A stretch of 64,000 bases of DNA from an uncultured Acidobacteriota bacterium (lineage in GTDB: Bacteria > Acidobacteriota > Thermoanaerobaculia > Gp7-AA8), in contig CALMZP010000147.1 in assembly GCA_937870635.1 (NCBI GenBank), positions 1 to 64,000 of the forward strand, read 5' to 3'. Every line of letters begins with the position of its first letter. Positions within the stretch are counted from its first letter, which is position 1. A program made the position numbers and the translations under genes. This document shows, one piece after another, positions 33,147 to 42,000 of the stretch. The notes under the pieces are model-generated. The model was not told the DNA's origin, ran no database searches, and saw nothing but the letters and a program-made list of their open reading frames with translations.

Positions 33147-33905
33147 CTACAGCGCGTCAGCGATCCGTCTCGCAATGAGCTCGTATCCTTCGGCACCTGG
33201 ATGGAAGCGATCGATCGCCAGCCGGTCTCGATGGGAAAACAGATCGGCCGTCTGCACCACCGTGATGTTCGGATCGCCGCTGAAGCGATCGACCACGCGC
33301 GCGTTCCATCGGCTCACGAGTGAATTGAGCTGCCCCCCGAACGGCGCATCGCGAAACGGATTGTAGAGACCGACGATGAAAATCCGCGCCGTGCCGTTCG
33401 ACTCGCGGACGATCCCGATCACCTTTTCGACAGAATCGAGCACGCCGTCCATCACCGCGGCCGGGTCTGCAGGAGGCGCCGTCCGCCAGTCGGTCCCGCC
33501 CCACAGATCGTTCCCGCCGATCGACACGATCACCACATTGGCTTCGCCCAGGAGTCGTCGCACGTTCGGACTCTCGAGCTGGCGGAGGAGATCGCCCGTG
33601 CGCGCACCGCTGACGGCGATGTTCACCGTCTCCCTGACCGGCAGGTTGCGTCGCTTCAGCTCGGCGTCCAGACGTCCGCCGATACCGAGGCCGGACGGAT
33701 CTCCCGCGCCACGCCCGAGCGAATCGCCGAGGACGATGGCGGAGATTTCGCGGGGCGGAGCGGCGGGGGCGGTTTCCGTGCGAGGGAGAAAATCGACCGG
33801 CTTACCGGTGTCGCCGCGAAGGTATGAGTAGAATCCCGTCCCGAACGCAACCGCGGCCAGCAGCGCTGCCGCCAGCGGCACGAACCAGTAGATGATGCGT
33901 CGCAC
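33147..33905 (-). CDS. SGNH/GDSL-type hydrolase, membrane-anchored
   Basis: Lipolytic or carbohydrate esterase of 252 residues with an N-terminal membrane anchor (~4-27). The blocks are GDSLG (Ser ~62) in IVLGDSLGRGAGD, Gly in VSGARTGDLL, GGNDLW (Asn ~134) and the Asp/His of DRFHPGAEGY near the end. The active site therefore looks complete and would face the periplasm. Typical substrates are acyl esters or acetylated sugars. Divergent from the ABC transporter gene, only 18 bp apart. Confidence 0.88.
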   Translation of the reverse strand: MRRIIYWFVPLAAALLAAVAFGTGFYSYLRGDTGKPVDFLPRTETAPAAPPREISAIVLGDSLGRGAGDPSGLGIGGRLDAELKRRNLPVRETVNIAVSGARTGDLLRQLESPNVRRLLGEANVVIVSIGGNDLWGGTDWRTAPPADPAAVMDGVLDSVEKVIGIVRESNGTARIFIVGLYNPFRDAPFGGQLNSLVSRWNARVVDRFSGDPNITVVQTADLFSHRDRLAIDRFHPGAEGYELIARRIADAL

Positions 33906-33923
33906 GGCTCCCGACTATACCCA

Positions 33924-34835
33924 ATGACTGCGCTCGCCGCCCGCAACCTCACGAAAGTCATCGGCGACCGCACGATCGTCGACGACGTCTCCTTCGAGCT
34001 CCAGCCGGGCGAGGTCTTCGGCTTCCTCGGACCCAACGGCGCGGGAAAGACGACGACGATCCGGATGCTCGTCGGCCTCATCCGGCCGACCGCCGGTTCG
34101 GTGGAGATCTGCGGCTTCGACATCCGCCGGGAGTTCGAGAAGGCCATGCGCTGCATCGGCTGCATCGTCGAGAATCCCGACCTCTACCGCTTCATGACCG
34201 GGCGCGAGAATCTCCAGCATTTCTCGCGCATGCTCGGCCTCGACAGGTCGGAGATCGAACGCGTCGCGGAACTCGTCAACCTCGACCACCGCCTCGATCA
34301 GCGCGTCGGCACCTACTCCCTCGGCATGCGCCAACGGCTGGGAATCGCACAGGCGATGCTGGGCAGCCCGCGCGTGCTGATCCTCGACGAGCCGTCGAAC
34401 GGACTCGATCCCGCGGGCATTCGCGAGATCCGCGAGCTGCTGCGGCGTCTGGCCACCGAACGCGGCCTGGCGGTCTTCGTCTCCAGCCACCTCCTCGGCG
34501 AGGTCGAGCTGATGTGCGACCGCGTGGCGATCATTCATCGCGGGCGGATTCTCAAGGATGGGCCGGTGAAAAATCTGATCTCGAACCGTCGGGCGATGGA
34601 ATTCAAGGTCAATGACGTGACACGGGCACTGCGCGTGTTCGAGCAGAGTGGAGCGCGGGCGACCCCGCCCGCGAGCGGCGATCACGCCGTCCTCGTGGCC
34701 ATCGAAGAAGACGACGCCCCCCCGCTCGTGGCATCGCTGGTCCGCGAGGGCATCGAAGTCTTTCACGCCCGCCCGAAGATCCAGACGCTCGAGGAGATGT
34801 TCATCGAAGTAACCGGTGGGGAGACGGTGGATTGA
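33924..34835 (+). CDS. ABC transporter ATP-binding protein
   Basis: ATPase of an ABC-2 type exporter, 303 residues. Walker A GPNGAGKTT (36-44), signature YSLGMRQRLG (131-140), Walker B VLILDEP with the catalytic E156, and the H-loop SSHLLGE (187-193). Residues ~242-251 (SGARATPPAS) are encoded by a copy of the GCGGGCGA hairpin repeat read through in frame, inside the accessory C-terminal domain. The stop TGA is the first triplet of the TGAAGGA array that follows. The membrane partner is the next gene, 220 bp downstream. Confidence 0.92.
   Translation: MTALAARNLTKVIGDRTIVDDVSFELQPGEVFGFLGPNGAGKTTTIRMLVGLIRPTAGSVEICGFDIRREFEKAMRCIGCIVENPDLYRFMTGRENLQHFSRMLGLDRSEIERVAELVNLDHRLDQRVGTYSLGMRQRLGIAQAMLGSPRVLILDEPSNGLDPAGIREIRELLRRLATERGLAVFVSSHLLGEVELMCDRVAIIHRGRILKDGPVKNLISNRRAMEFKVNDVTRALRVFEQSGARATPPASGDHAVLVAIEEDDAPPLVASLVREGIEVFHARPKIQTLEEMFIEVTGGETVD
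34647..34676. repeat. GCGGGCGA-type hairpin element inside a coding sequence
   Basis: AGTGGAGCGCGGGCGACCCC followed by GCCCGCGAG matches the intergenic element at 16275 and 45448, including the GTGGAGC lead. It sits in frame within the ABC ATPase gene and adds about ten residues without breaking the frame. Confidence 0.75.
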
Positions 34836-35048
34836 AGGATGAAGGATGAAGGATGAAGGATGAAGGATGAAGGATGAAGGATGAAGGATGAAGGAGATGG
34901 GCCAGGCACGTCATCCTGAGCTGGTAAGACAGCGAAGGACCTCAACATGCGCAACCTGAGGTCCTTCGGCGTCTCCGCGCCTCAGGATGACGTGAACTTC
35001 ATCCTTCATCCTTCATCCTTCATCCTTCATCCTTCATCCTTCATCCTT
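34833..35048. repeat. Nested palindrome: TGAAGGA array around a REP-like hairpin
   Basis: The left arm is nine tandem TGAAGGA units (34833-34895). The core at 34908-34994 is the CGTCATCCTGAG hairpin (AAGGACCTCAACATGCGCAA mirrored by CCTGAGGTCCTT). The right arm is about seven TTCATCC units (34998-35048), complementary to the left. It spans the whole gap between ABC ATPase and permease genes, which are probably co-transcribed, so the structure lies inside one mRNA. Confidence 0.9.
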
Positions 35049-35055
35049 TAACAAA

Positions 35056-36027
35056 ATGCTCAACCTGATCGAAAACGAGAGCCTGAAGCTTCTTCGCCGC
35101 CGGCGGTTCCTCATCGTCGTGGCGATCCTCTTCGTCATCATGACGCTCGTCTCGTACTCGCAGTACCGGCAGCTCAGGCAGGGCCGCAACGAGAACTGGC
35201 GCGCCGAGTTGCAGGAACGGATTGCGCGATACGAGAACCGCCTGCGCCGCGGACGCATGAACGAGTCGTGGTCGCGCTCGATGAGGGCGGAAATGCGCCG
35301 GCTCCAGTTCTATCTCGACCGCGGGATCAATCCCGAAGCGCCGACGGCGCCGCTGGTGGTGAGGACCTTCGCCAATGCCGCCGGCTTCCTCCTCCTGCCA
35401 CTGCTGATCTCTGTCCTCGGCGCCGACATCGTCTCCGCGGAGAACGCCGAGGGGACGGACAAGCTGCTGCTCACGCGGCCGGTACGAAGGTGGAAGATCC
35501 TCCTATCGAAGCTGCTGACGTTGTGGATGTTCGCGTCGATCACCCTCCTGACTGGCGGAGCGCTGTCCTGGCTCGTCACCGCGCCGGTGCTTCCGGCCGG
35601 TGGATGGGATGCGCCGATGTTCAACGGCTTCGCATTCGGTGGAGATCAGTTTCACATCGAGAGCGTTCGGGAGCTGCCGCTCTGGAAGGACGCTCTCATC
35701 GCGTACGGTCTGGAGTGGTACGCGCTGATCGCAGTGGGATCGATCGCGCTGCTGCTGTCGGTGATCTTCAAGTCGAGCGCGGCGTCCATCGGAACGATGC
35801 TGGCCTCGCTCATCGGCGGAACGATCCTCACCCGCATCAGCCCGGACTGGACCGCAGGCAAGTATCTCTTCGTCAGCGCGCTTCCCCTGGCCGACTACTA
35901 CACCGGGCAGCTTCCGCCCTACGAAGGCATGACCATGGCCTTCTGCATCACTCTCCTCGGGGTGTGGGCGGCGGTGGCAATCGGCGTCGCTTTTGTCATC
36001 TACACGCGCAAGGACGTCTTTGGGTGA
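35056..36027 (+). CDS. ABC-2 type transporter permease
   Basis: Inner-membrane partner of the upstream ATPase, 323 residues. One N-terminal helix (~20-38) is followed by a ~90-residue charged periplasmic or cytoplasmic loop (RQGRNENWRAELQERIARYE...), then five to six helices with the typical GADIVSAENAEGTDKLLLTRPVRRW segment of NatB/ABC-2 exporters. The start ATG at 35056 follows directly on the repeat array without a visible ribosome binding site. The TGA stop overlaps the next heptamer array by two bases. Confidence 0.87.
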   Translation: MLNLIENESLKLLRRRRFLIVVAILFVIMTLVSYSQYRQLRQGRNENWRAELQERIARYENRLRRGRMNESWSRSMRAEMRRLQFYLDRGINPEAPTAPLVVRTFANAAGFLLLPLLISVLGADIVSAENAEGTDKLLLTRPVRRWKILLSKLLTLWMFASITLLTGGALSWLVTAPVLPAGGWDAPMFNGFAFGGDQFHIESVRELPLWKDALIAYGLEWYALIAVGSIALLLSVIFKSSAASIGTMLASLIGGTILTRISPDWTAGKYLFVSALPLADYYTGQLPPYEGMTMAFCITLLGVWAAVAIGVAFVIYTRKDVFG

Positions 36028-36088
36028 TTTTGGATTTTGGATTTTGGATTCCCCCCGCCCCAAAATCCAAAATCCAAAATCCAAAATC
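36026..36088. repeat. Heptamer palindrome (GATTTTG word)
   Basis: The left arm (36026-36050) has three to four GATTTTG units, starting within the permease stop codon; the right arm (36060-36088) has four CCAAAAT units. Same word as the palindrome at 10451. Confidence 0.87.
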
Positions 36089-36104
36089 TCGATACACTCC
36101 CGGC

Positions 36105-36659
36105 ATGCGTAAGGCAACCCCTCTACTGTTCCTTCTTCTCATCGCCTGCCGCGAAGAGACGAAGCCCTTCCTGCCCGAGACGACCGATACGCGCGCGCCG
36201 ATCGGCACGCGATACGTGACCGGGCCCGAGCTCCCCGTTCGCGCGGAGGCGAATGATTCTGCGGCGGTGATCGCCACCTACCAGAGCGGCGAGCGCGTCT
36301 CGGTTCTCGCGGAGCGAGGCGAGTGGGCCGAAATTCGCGTCGGCGATCGCAGCGGGTGGGCGCGCAGCAACGCCATCGGATCGGCGGCCGAGGCGGCGCA
36401 GGATTCCGAGAATCCGACCGTGCGCTTCCAGAAGATGCCGCCGAGCGTCACGAACCTGACCGCCAAGGGTGAGATCTACATCGAAGCCGACGTCAATACG
36501 GACGGCGACGTCGTCAATACCCGGATCCTGGTAAACAGCACCGGCTCCGAGGCCCTCGCCGCTCAAAACGAGGCGGCATTGAAGCAGGCCAAGTTCTATC
36601 CGATTCTCAAGGCAGGCGAGCGGCAGCCGTTCAAGTACTACCACCGGGTCACTTACTGA
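36105..36659 (+). CDS. Lipoprotein with SH3b and TonB-C-like domains
   Basis: A 184-residue predicted lipoprotein: MRKATPLLFLLLIAC with the lipobox cysteine at ~15. Residues ~40-95 form a bacterial SH3 domain (ELPVRAEANDSAAVIATYQSG... WAEIRVGDRSGWAR). Residues ~115-184 (YIEADVNTDGDVVNTRILVN... AKFYPILKAGERQPFKYYHRVTY) resemble the C-terminal domain of TonB-like energy transducers, but with no transmembrane anchor. It could bind cell-wall material or a receptor plug. It follows the ABC-2 exporter and precedes typA. Confidence 0.75.
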   Translation: MRKATPLLFLLLIACREETKPFLPETTDTRAPIGTRYVTGPELPVRAEANDSAAVIATYQSGERVSVLAERGEWAEIRVGDRSGWARSNAIGSAAEAAQDSENPTVRFQKMPPSVTNLTAKGEIYIEADVNTDGDVVNTRILVNSTGSEALAAQNEAALKQAKFYPILKAGERQPFKYYHRVTY

Positions 36660-36733
36660 CTGTCCAAAATCGATTTGACTTGCGGCTGCCGGGATCTGGA
36701 ATTCATTCACGTCATTAGCGTTACGCACCCAGC

Positions 36734-38662
36734 ATGCAGTTTCGATACGACATCCGCAACGTTGCCATCATCGCCCACGTCGACCATGGGAAGACCACCC
36801 TCGTCGACGCCCTTCTCAAGCAGGCGGGCGCCATCCGCGCCAACCAGCAGGTGGACGAACGGGTCATGGACTCGAACGACCTGGAGAAGGAGCGCGGGAT
36901 CACGATCCTGGCGAAGAACACCTCCATCCGTTACCTCGTCGATTCGCCAGACGCCCTCGGGCATCCGGCGCATCACGAAGCGACGCACACCGCGTCGGGC
37001 CGTGACCTCCCGGCCGAGTTCATTCACCCGAAGGAAGTGAAGATCAACATCGTCGACACGCCCGGCCACGCTGACTTCGGCGGTGAGGTCGAGCGCGTGC
37101 TGTCGATGGTCGACGGGGTCATTCTCCTCGTCGACGCGGCCGAGGGGCCGATGCCGCAGACACGGTTCGTCCTCCGCAAGGCGCTGACCCTCGGGCTTCT
37201 TCCGATCGTCGTCATCAACAAGATCGACCGTCCCGATGCCCGTCCCGGCGAAGTCGTCAACGAAGTATTCGACCTCATGATCGAGCTCGGAGCGTCCGAC
37301 GAGCAGATCGATTTTCCGATCCTCTACGCATCGGGCCGCGCCGGCTACGTGCGGACGAGCATGGAAGACAACAACGACGATTGCCGCCCTCTGTTCGACG
37401 CAATCCTGAAGCGGATACCTCCCCCGCCGGGCAACTCGGAAGGCGCGCTGCAGCTCCTGGTCTCCTCCATCGACTACAACGATTACGTCGGACGCCTCGG
37501 CATCGGCCGCGTGCAGCGCGGCACGATCCGGCAGGGCACGGACGTGATCCTCATCCTTCGCGACGGCACCCACAAGAAAGGGCGTGTCACGAAACTGCAG
37601 GCCTTCGAAGGTCTCAAGCGCGAGGACGTGCCGGAAGCGTCCGCGGGCGAGATCGTATCGGTGGCCGGCTTTGCGGACGTGGAGATCGGCGAGACATTCA
37701 CCGCCGCCGACGCGCCGGAGCGTCTCGAGCCGATCGCCATCGACGAGCCGACCGTCTCGATGTTCTGGATGGTCAACGACTCGCCGTTCGCCGGGCTGGA
37801 AGGGAAGTACGTCACCTCGCGCAACATCAAAGAGCGTCTCGAGCGCGAGTTGCGCAAGGACGTGGCGCTGCGAGTCAAGGAGACCGACCTTCCCGACCGC
37901 TTCGAAGTCAGCGGCCGCGGCGAGCTGCATCTGTCGATCCTCGCCGAGAACATGCGCCGTGAGGGGTTCGAGTTTGCACTCTCCAGACCGCAGGTCATCC
38001 TGAAGGAAGTCGATGGAAAGACGCTCGAGCCTTACGAAGCGCTCGTCGTCGACATCGCCGAAGAGCATCTCGGCGCGATCATGGAGAAGCTGCAGGAACG
38101 CCGGGGCGAGATGAGCGACATGGTCAACCCCGGTACGGGGCGCGTCCGCGTCGAGTTCAAGATTCCGACGCGTGGCCTGTTCGGCATCCGCACCGAGTTC
38201 CTCACCGAGACGCGCGGCACCGGTCTGCTGTACCACACGTTCCTCGAGTACGGTCCGTTCCGAGGGGAGATCGCCAGCCGGTCACGCGGCGCGCTGGTCT
38301 CGAAGGAAGGAGGCGATACGACGGCGTACGCGATCGAACCGCTGCAGGAGCGCTCGGTTCTCTTCGTCCATCCGGGAGTGAAGGTTTACGGCGGGCAGAT
38401 CGTCGGCGAGAACTCGCGCGACGTGGACATGGTCGTCCAGGTGTGCCGCAAGAAGCATCTGACGAACATGCGCGCTTCGGGGTCGGACATGGCCGCGCAG
38501 CTGACGCCACCGCGGATCATGACGCTCGAGCAGTGCCTGGAATGGATCAATGACGACGAGTTGGTCGAGGTGACCCCGGAGTCGATCCGCATCCGCAAAA
38601 AGATCCTCGATCACTCCCGCCGGGAAGTGGCGGCGAAGAAGTCGGCGGCGCAGGCCTCGTAG
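36734..38662 (+). CDS. typA: Ribosome-associated GTPase TypA/BipA
   Basis: Translational GTPase that helps 50S assembly under stress. 642 residues: G1 AHVDHGKTT (14-22), G2 in ERGITI, G3 DTPGHADF (108-115), G4 NKID, then the EF-G-like domains II, III and V and the BipA-specific C-terminal domain ([18 protein letters not shown]... [13 protein letters not shown]). Between G2 and G3 an extra ~30 residues (68-100, [20 protein letters not shown] and following) are inserted compared with the E. coli protein. The gene stands alone; the ATG at 36734 lies 74 bp after the previous gene. Confidence 0.95.
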   Translation: MQFRYDIRNVAIIAHVDHGKTTLVDALLKQAGAIRANQQVDERVMDSNDLEKERGITILAKNTSIRYLVDSPDALGHPAHHEATHTASGRDLPAEFIHPKEVKINIVDTPGHADFGGEVERVLSMVDGVILLVDAAEGPMPQTRFVLRKALTLGLLPIVVINKIDRPDARPGEVVNEVFDLMIELGASDEQIDFPILYASGRAGYVRTSMEDNNDDCRPLFDAILKRIPPPPGNSEGALQLLVSSIDYNDYVGRLGIGRVQRGTIRQGTDVILILRDGTHKKGRVTKLQAFEGLKREDVPEASAGEIVSVAGFADVEIGETFTAADAPERLEPIAIDEPTVSMFWMVNDSPFAGLEGKYVTSRNIKERLERELRKDVALRVKETDLPDRFEVSGRGELHLSILAENMRREGFEFALSRPQVILKEVDGKTLEPYEALVVDIAEEHLGAIMEKLQERRGEMSDMVNPGTGRVRVEFKIPTRGLFGIRTEFLTETRGTGLLYHTFLEYGPFRGEIASRSRGALVSKEGGDTTAYAIEPLQERSVLFVHPGVKVYGGQIVGENSRDVDMVVQVCRKKHLTNMRASGSDMAAQLTPPRIMTLEQCLEWINDDELVEVTPESIRIRKKILDHSRREVAAKKSAAQAS

Positions 38663-38665
38663 ATC

Positions 38666-38770
38666 GTCCTGGTGTCAGGTCTGGAAAAACAACTTTTCTC
38701 CCAATAGTGGTGTGCTTTGGCCGCACCACTATTGGAAGAAAGGTTGTTTTTCCAGACCTGACACCAGGAC
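38666..38770. mobile_element. MITE-like inverted-repeat element, copy 1
   Basis: Perfect ~28-bp terminal repeats starting GTCCTGGTGTCAGGTCTGGA and ending in the complement ACACCAGGAC, with a second inner stem CCAATAGTGGTG/CACCACTATTGG and a short loop CTTTGGC. No coding capacity. The outer ~35 bp of each arm are shared with copy 2 at 52933, while the inner stem differs. It lies between typA and the second TonB receptor. Confidence 0.85.
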
Positions 38771-38828
38771 ACAGGACAGCAGGACGTATGATCTCCATGT
38801 CCAGAAAATCGGCATTGGAGGTCTCGAC

Positions 38829-41201
38829 ATGGCTCGTGTCCTCGTCCCCCTCGTCTCCCTTCTCTTCGCCAGCATCAGCCTGGCCCAGGATCCCCCGAAG
38901 GAACCGGAGAAACCGAAAGACCCGACCGCGCCGGTCGTGATGGTCATCGAGGTCGGCAGCCGCGCCGCCGAGCGATCGCGCACCGATACGCCGGTGCCGG
39001 TCGATGTCCTCCCCATCAGCGAGATTGCCGATGAAGCGGGGCACCTGGATGTCGGGCAGCTCCTGCAGTTCACCGCGCCGTCGTTCAACGCGAACCGGCA
39101 GTCGGGCTCCGACGGCAGCGATCACGTCGACGCCGCGACTCTGCGAGGCCTCGGCCCCGACCAGGTTCTGGTGCTGATCAACGGCAAGCGGCGGCACTCG
39201 TCTTCGCTCGTTTACATCTTCGGCACGCGGGCCCGCGGAAACGTCGGCACGGACTTGAACACGATTCCGGTCAGCGCGATCGATCGCATCGAGATCCTCC
39301 GCGACGGGGCCTCGGCGCAGTACGGATCCGACGCGATTGCCGGCGTCATCAACATCATCCTCAAGAAGGACCGGGGGATGAACGTTCTCCTTTCGGCCGG
39401 CCAGTACACGGCCGGCGACGGCGAGAATCTTCAGGTCGCCGTCAACTACGGCGTCCCCGTGGGCCGCGGAGCGCTCAATCTCACCGGGGAAGTATTGAAT
39501 CGCGAGGCGACGAACCGCGCCACGCCTGACGAGCCTCGCATCATCGGCGACGCGGAAACCGAGAACCTCACGTTCTTTTACAACCTCGACGTTCCCGTAG
39601 GCTCAGCGTCGACGTTCTACGGCCACGGTGGTTACAACGACCGCAATGGCCTGGCTGGCGCGTGGTATCGCGGCGGCGTCGGCTCCGATGACATTCCATC
39701 GCGGAATTCCGAACAGATGTATCCGGATGGATTCGTTCCGAATATCGGTACGACCATCGAAGACCTGTCCGCCGCGTTCGGCTTCCGGACTCTGCTGGGC
39801 GCCTGGTCGATGGACATCAGTTCGACGTACGGCTCGAACGAGATGGCCTATCAGATCAGGGACACCCTGAACGCCTCGATCGCGACGCGGAACAACGGCA
39901 TCTCGCCGACCGAGTTCGACGCCGGCGGGTTCGAATTCAGCCAGCACACTACGAACCTCGACTTTTCCCGCTTCTACCAGCAGTGGCTGCGCGGTGTGAA
40001 TGTCGCGGCTGGCGCCGAGTACCGGCGCGAGACGTATGGCATCTTCGCCGGTGAGGAAGGCTCGTACGCCGACTTTGACGGCCCCGGCGGCGGCAATGCC
40101 GGATCGCAGGGTTTCCCGGGATTTCAGCCCGTCGACGAGGTGGACGCGAGCCGCAACAGCACAGCGGTCTACGCGGACCTCGAGATGCAGACGACCCCTC
40201 GGCTCCTTCTCACGGCCGCGCTGCGCGCCGAGGATTACAGCGACTTCGGAAATACCCTGAACGGAAAAGTGTCGTTCGGGTACGCCGTGCATCAGGCTCT
40301 TCACTTCCGCGGCTCGGCAAGCACGGGTTTCCGAGCGCCGTCTCTTCACCAGCGATACTTCAGCTCGACATTCACCGACTTCATTGCCGGCGAGGCCGCT
40401 GACATCAAGCTCGCGCCGAACGCGAGCGAGCTCGCGCACCTGGTCGGAATCCCCGAGCTGAAGGAAGAAGAGTCCATGAACTATTCGCTCGGTTTCACGT
40501 GGGCTCCCCGGCCGGCGCTCGACCTGACGCTCGATGCCTATCAGATCGACATCGACGACCGCATCGTTCTCACCGGAGGATTCACCACCGACGACCCCGA
40601 CATCGGTCACATCATCGCCGCGCAGAACCTGGTCGAGGCACGTTTCTTCACCAATGCGATCGACACGCAGACGCGCGGCCTCGACCTCACCGCGGGACAC
40701 AGGCGTCCGCTCGGCTCCGGCCAGCTCACGACGACCGCCGCCCTCAATTTCAACGAGACGGATGTCAAGCGCATCAACACCGCGCCCGGCCTGGCCGGCA
40801 AGGAATCGATCTATTTCAACATGCGTGAGCGCATGTTCGTCGAAGGATCCGCCCCGAAAACGAAGGGGACACTCGGATTTGATTTCGATCGAACACGCTG
40901 GAACAGCGGCCTCCGCGTCATTTACTTCGGGAGCCTGGAGTCAGGGACCTGGACGCAGATCGACGATCCGGCCGCGCCCCCGCAGCGTTACGACGCCCGT
41001 TTCACGGCTGACGTTCACGTCGGGTTCAAGGTCGCCCCCAATCTGCACTGGACAGTCGGCGGCACGAACATTTTCGACGCGCAGCCCACCGAGCAGGATC
41101 CGTTCGAAACCGAGAACGGAGCTCTGTGGGAGAACGTTCAGATGGGCATCAATGGAGCCGCGTACTACACGAGACTGAGCTGGAAGATGCCTGCTCGCTG
41201 A
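38829..41201 (+). CDS. TonB-dependent outer-membrane receptor
   Basis: A 790-residue receptor: signal peptide (MARVLVPLVSLLFASISLA), Pro/Lys-rich linker, a plug (~50-190) with DVGQLLQFTAPSFNANRQSG, TLRGLGPDQVLVLINGKRRH and RIEILRDGASAQYGSDAIAG, and a long beta barrel ending AYYTRLSWKMPAR. The plug 'NGKRRH...GT..R..VGTDLNTIP' pattern is that of receptors for uncharacterised organic substrates, so the cargo is unknown. The start ATG at 38829 has GGAGG six bases before it. Free-standing; it follows the MITE-like element. Confidence 0.9.
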   Translation: MARVLVPLVSLLFASISLAQDPPKEPEKPKDPTAPVVMVIEVGSRAAERSRTDTPVPVDVLPISEIADEAGHLDVGQLLQFTAPSFNANRQSGSDGSDHVDAATLRGLGPDQVLVLINGKRRHSSSLVYIFGTRARGNVGTDLNTIPVSAIDRIEILRDGASAQYGSDAIAGVINIILKKDRGMNVLLSAGQYTAGDGENLQVAVNYGVPVGRGALNLTGEVLNREATNRATPDEPRIIGDAETENLTFFYNLDVPVGSASTFYGHGGYNDRNGLAGAWYRGGVGSDDIPSRNSEQMYPDGFVPNIGTTIEDLSAAFGFRTLLGAWSMDISSTYGSNEMAYQIRDTLNASIATRNNGISPTEFDAGGFEFSQHTTNLDFSRFYQQWLRGVNVAAGAEYRRETYGIFAGEEGSYADFDGPGGGNAGSQGFPGFQPVDEVDASRNSTAVYADLEMQTTPRLLLTAALRAEDYSDFGNTLNGKVSFGYAVHQALHFRGSASTGFRAPSLHQRYFSSTFTDFIAGEAADIKLAPNASELAHLVGIPELKEEESMNYSLGFTWAPRPALDLTLDAYQIDIDDRIVLTGGFTTDDPDIGHIIAAQNLVEARFFTNAIDTQTRGLDLTAGHRRPLGSGQLTTTAALNFNETDVKRINTAPGLAGKESIYFNMRERMFVEGSAPKTKGTLGFDFDRTRWNSGLRVIYFGSLESGTWTQIDDPAAPPQRYDARFTADVHVGFKVAPNLHWTVGGTNIFDAQPTEQDPFETENGALWENVQMGINGAAYYTRLSWKMPAR

Positions 41202-41237
41202 CAGCCGGCAGGGGCCTGCGCGAAACGCTGCTTCAGG

Positions 41238-41340
41238 GAAGACGGGGATGATGAATGTTCAATGTTGAATGTTCAATGTTGAATGTTGAATGAAGTCGGT
41301 TTCAACATTGAACATTCACCATTCACCATTCCCGTCTTCC
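41238..41340. repeat. Heptamer palindrome (TTGAATG word) with unique inverted flanks
   Basis: The left arm (41250-41294) has six units; the right arm (41300-41332) has four to five. The unique sequences just outside, GGAAGACGGG (41238-41247) and CCCGTCTTCC (41331-41340), are also exact reverse complements, so the palindrome extends past the array. It lies between two convergent genes. Confidence 0.87.
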
Positions 41341-41381
41341 CTCTCGTCCCCCCTCCGAACTTGCCTCTTCCCTCCCCGCTC

Positions 41382-41921
41382 CTACCCCACCCTGTGCTCG
41401 TGAATGACCCCATTCACCGCTTCGTCGCCCACGGTCATGTACAGATGCTTCTCCACCACGGAGAGAGACATCTTCATGCGGCGGTCGAAATGCGCGACCA
41501 GGCCGTCGATGAATGGGCGGTCGAATGAGTAGACCGGCATCTCCTCGACGCGATGAATCTTCTTCCCTTCGAGCTGGCCGAGAAGGTTGCGGATGTCGCG
41601 ATGCGTATAGACGGCGACGCGGCCGGCGAGCTTGCTGGCGCGATGTAAGCGATCGGCGTCCGGCATCCCCACCTCGATCCACGCGGTGATGCGACCCGTG
41701 AGATCGCGGACCACGATGGCCGGCTCGTCACCGTTGGAGAGTCCGGCAGTGAACTCGATGCCCTCCTCCCACTCGAGGCAGTAAGCGAGGAGGCGCGTGG
41801 CCATGTACTCCGCCGTCTCGGAGGGGTGCATCGCCAGGCGAAGGTCGAGTGTCTGATAGACGCCGCGATCGACGTCGGAGACCTCGATCGAGACGTTGTA
41901 CATCGTCGATGTGAGCGCCAT
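41382..41921 (-). CDS. yaeQ: YaeQ family protein
   Basis: A 179-residue cytoplasmic protein of the YaeQ family, with a nuclease-like (PD-(D/E)XK) fold. It begins MALTSTMYNVSIEVSDVDRG and has the conserved LDLRLAMHPSETAEYMATRL, EWEEGIEFTAGLSNGDEPAI and ITAWIEVGMPDADRLHRAS blocks. E. coli YaeQ was linked to RfaH suppression; the real activity is unsettled. The ATG at 41921 was chosen over the longer frame to 42002. Divergent from the EVE-domain gene. Confidence 0.9.
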   Translation of the reverse strand: MALTSTMYNVSIEVSDVDRGVYQTLDLRLAMHPSETAEYMATRLLAYCLEWEEGIEFTAGLSNGDEPAIVVRDLTGRITAWIEVGMPDADRLHRASKLAGRVAVYTHRDIRNLLGQLEGKKIHRVEEMPVYSFDRPFIDGLVAHFDRRMKMSLSVVEKHLYMTVGDEAVNGVIHEHRVG

Positions 41922-42000
41922 GTACGCCCCCGAACGTCCACGCCGTGTAGAAAATTTGCCCTCCTCGCGATTCCGAGGGAGCCTCGGTGGAAGGAGGTTC

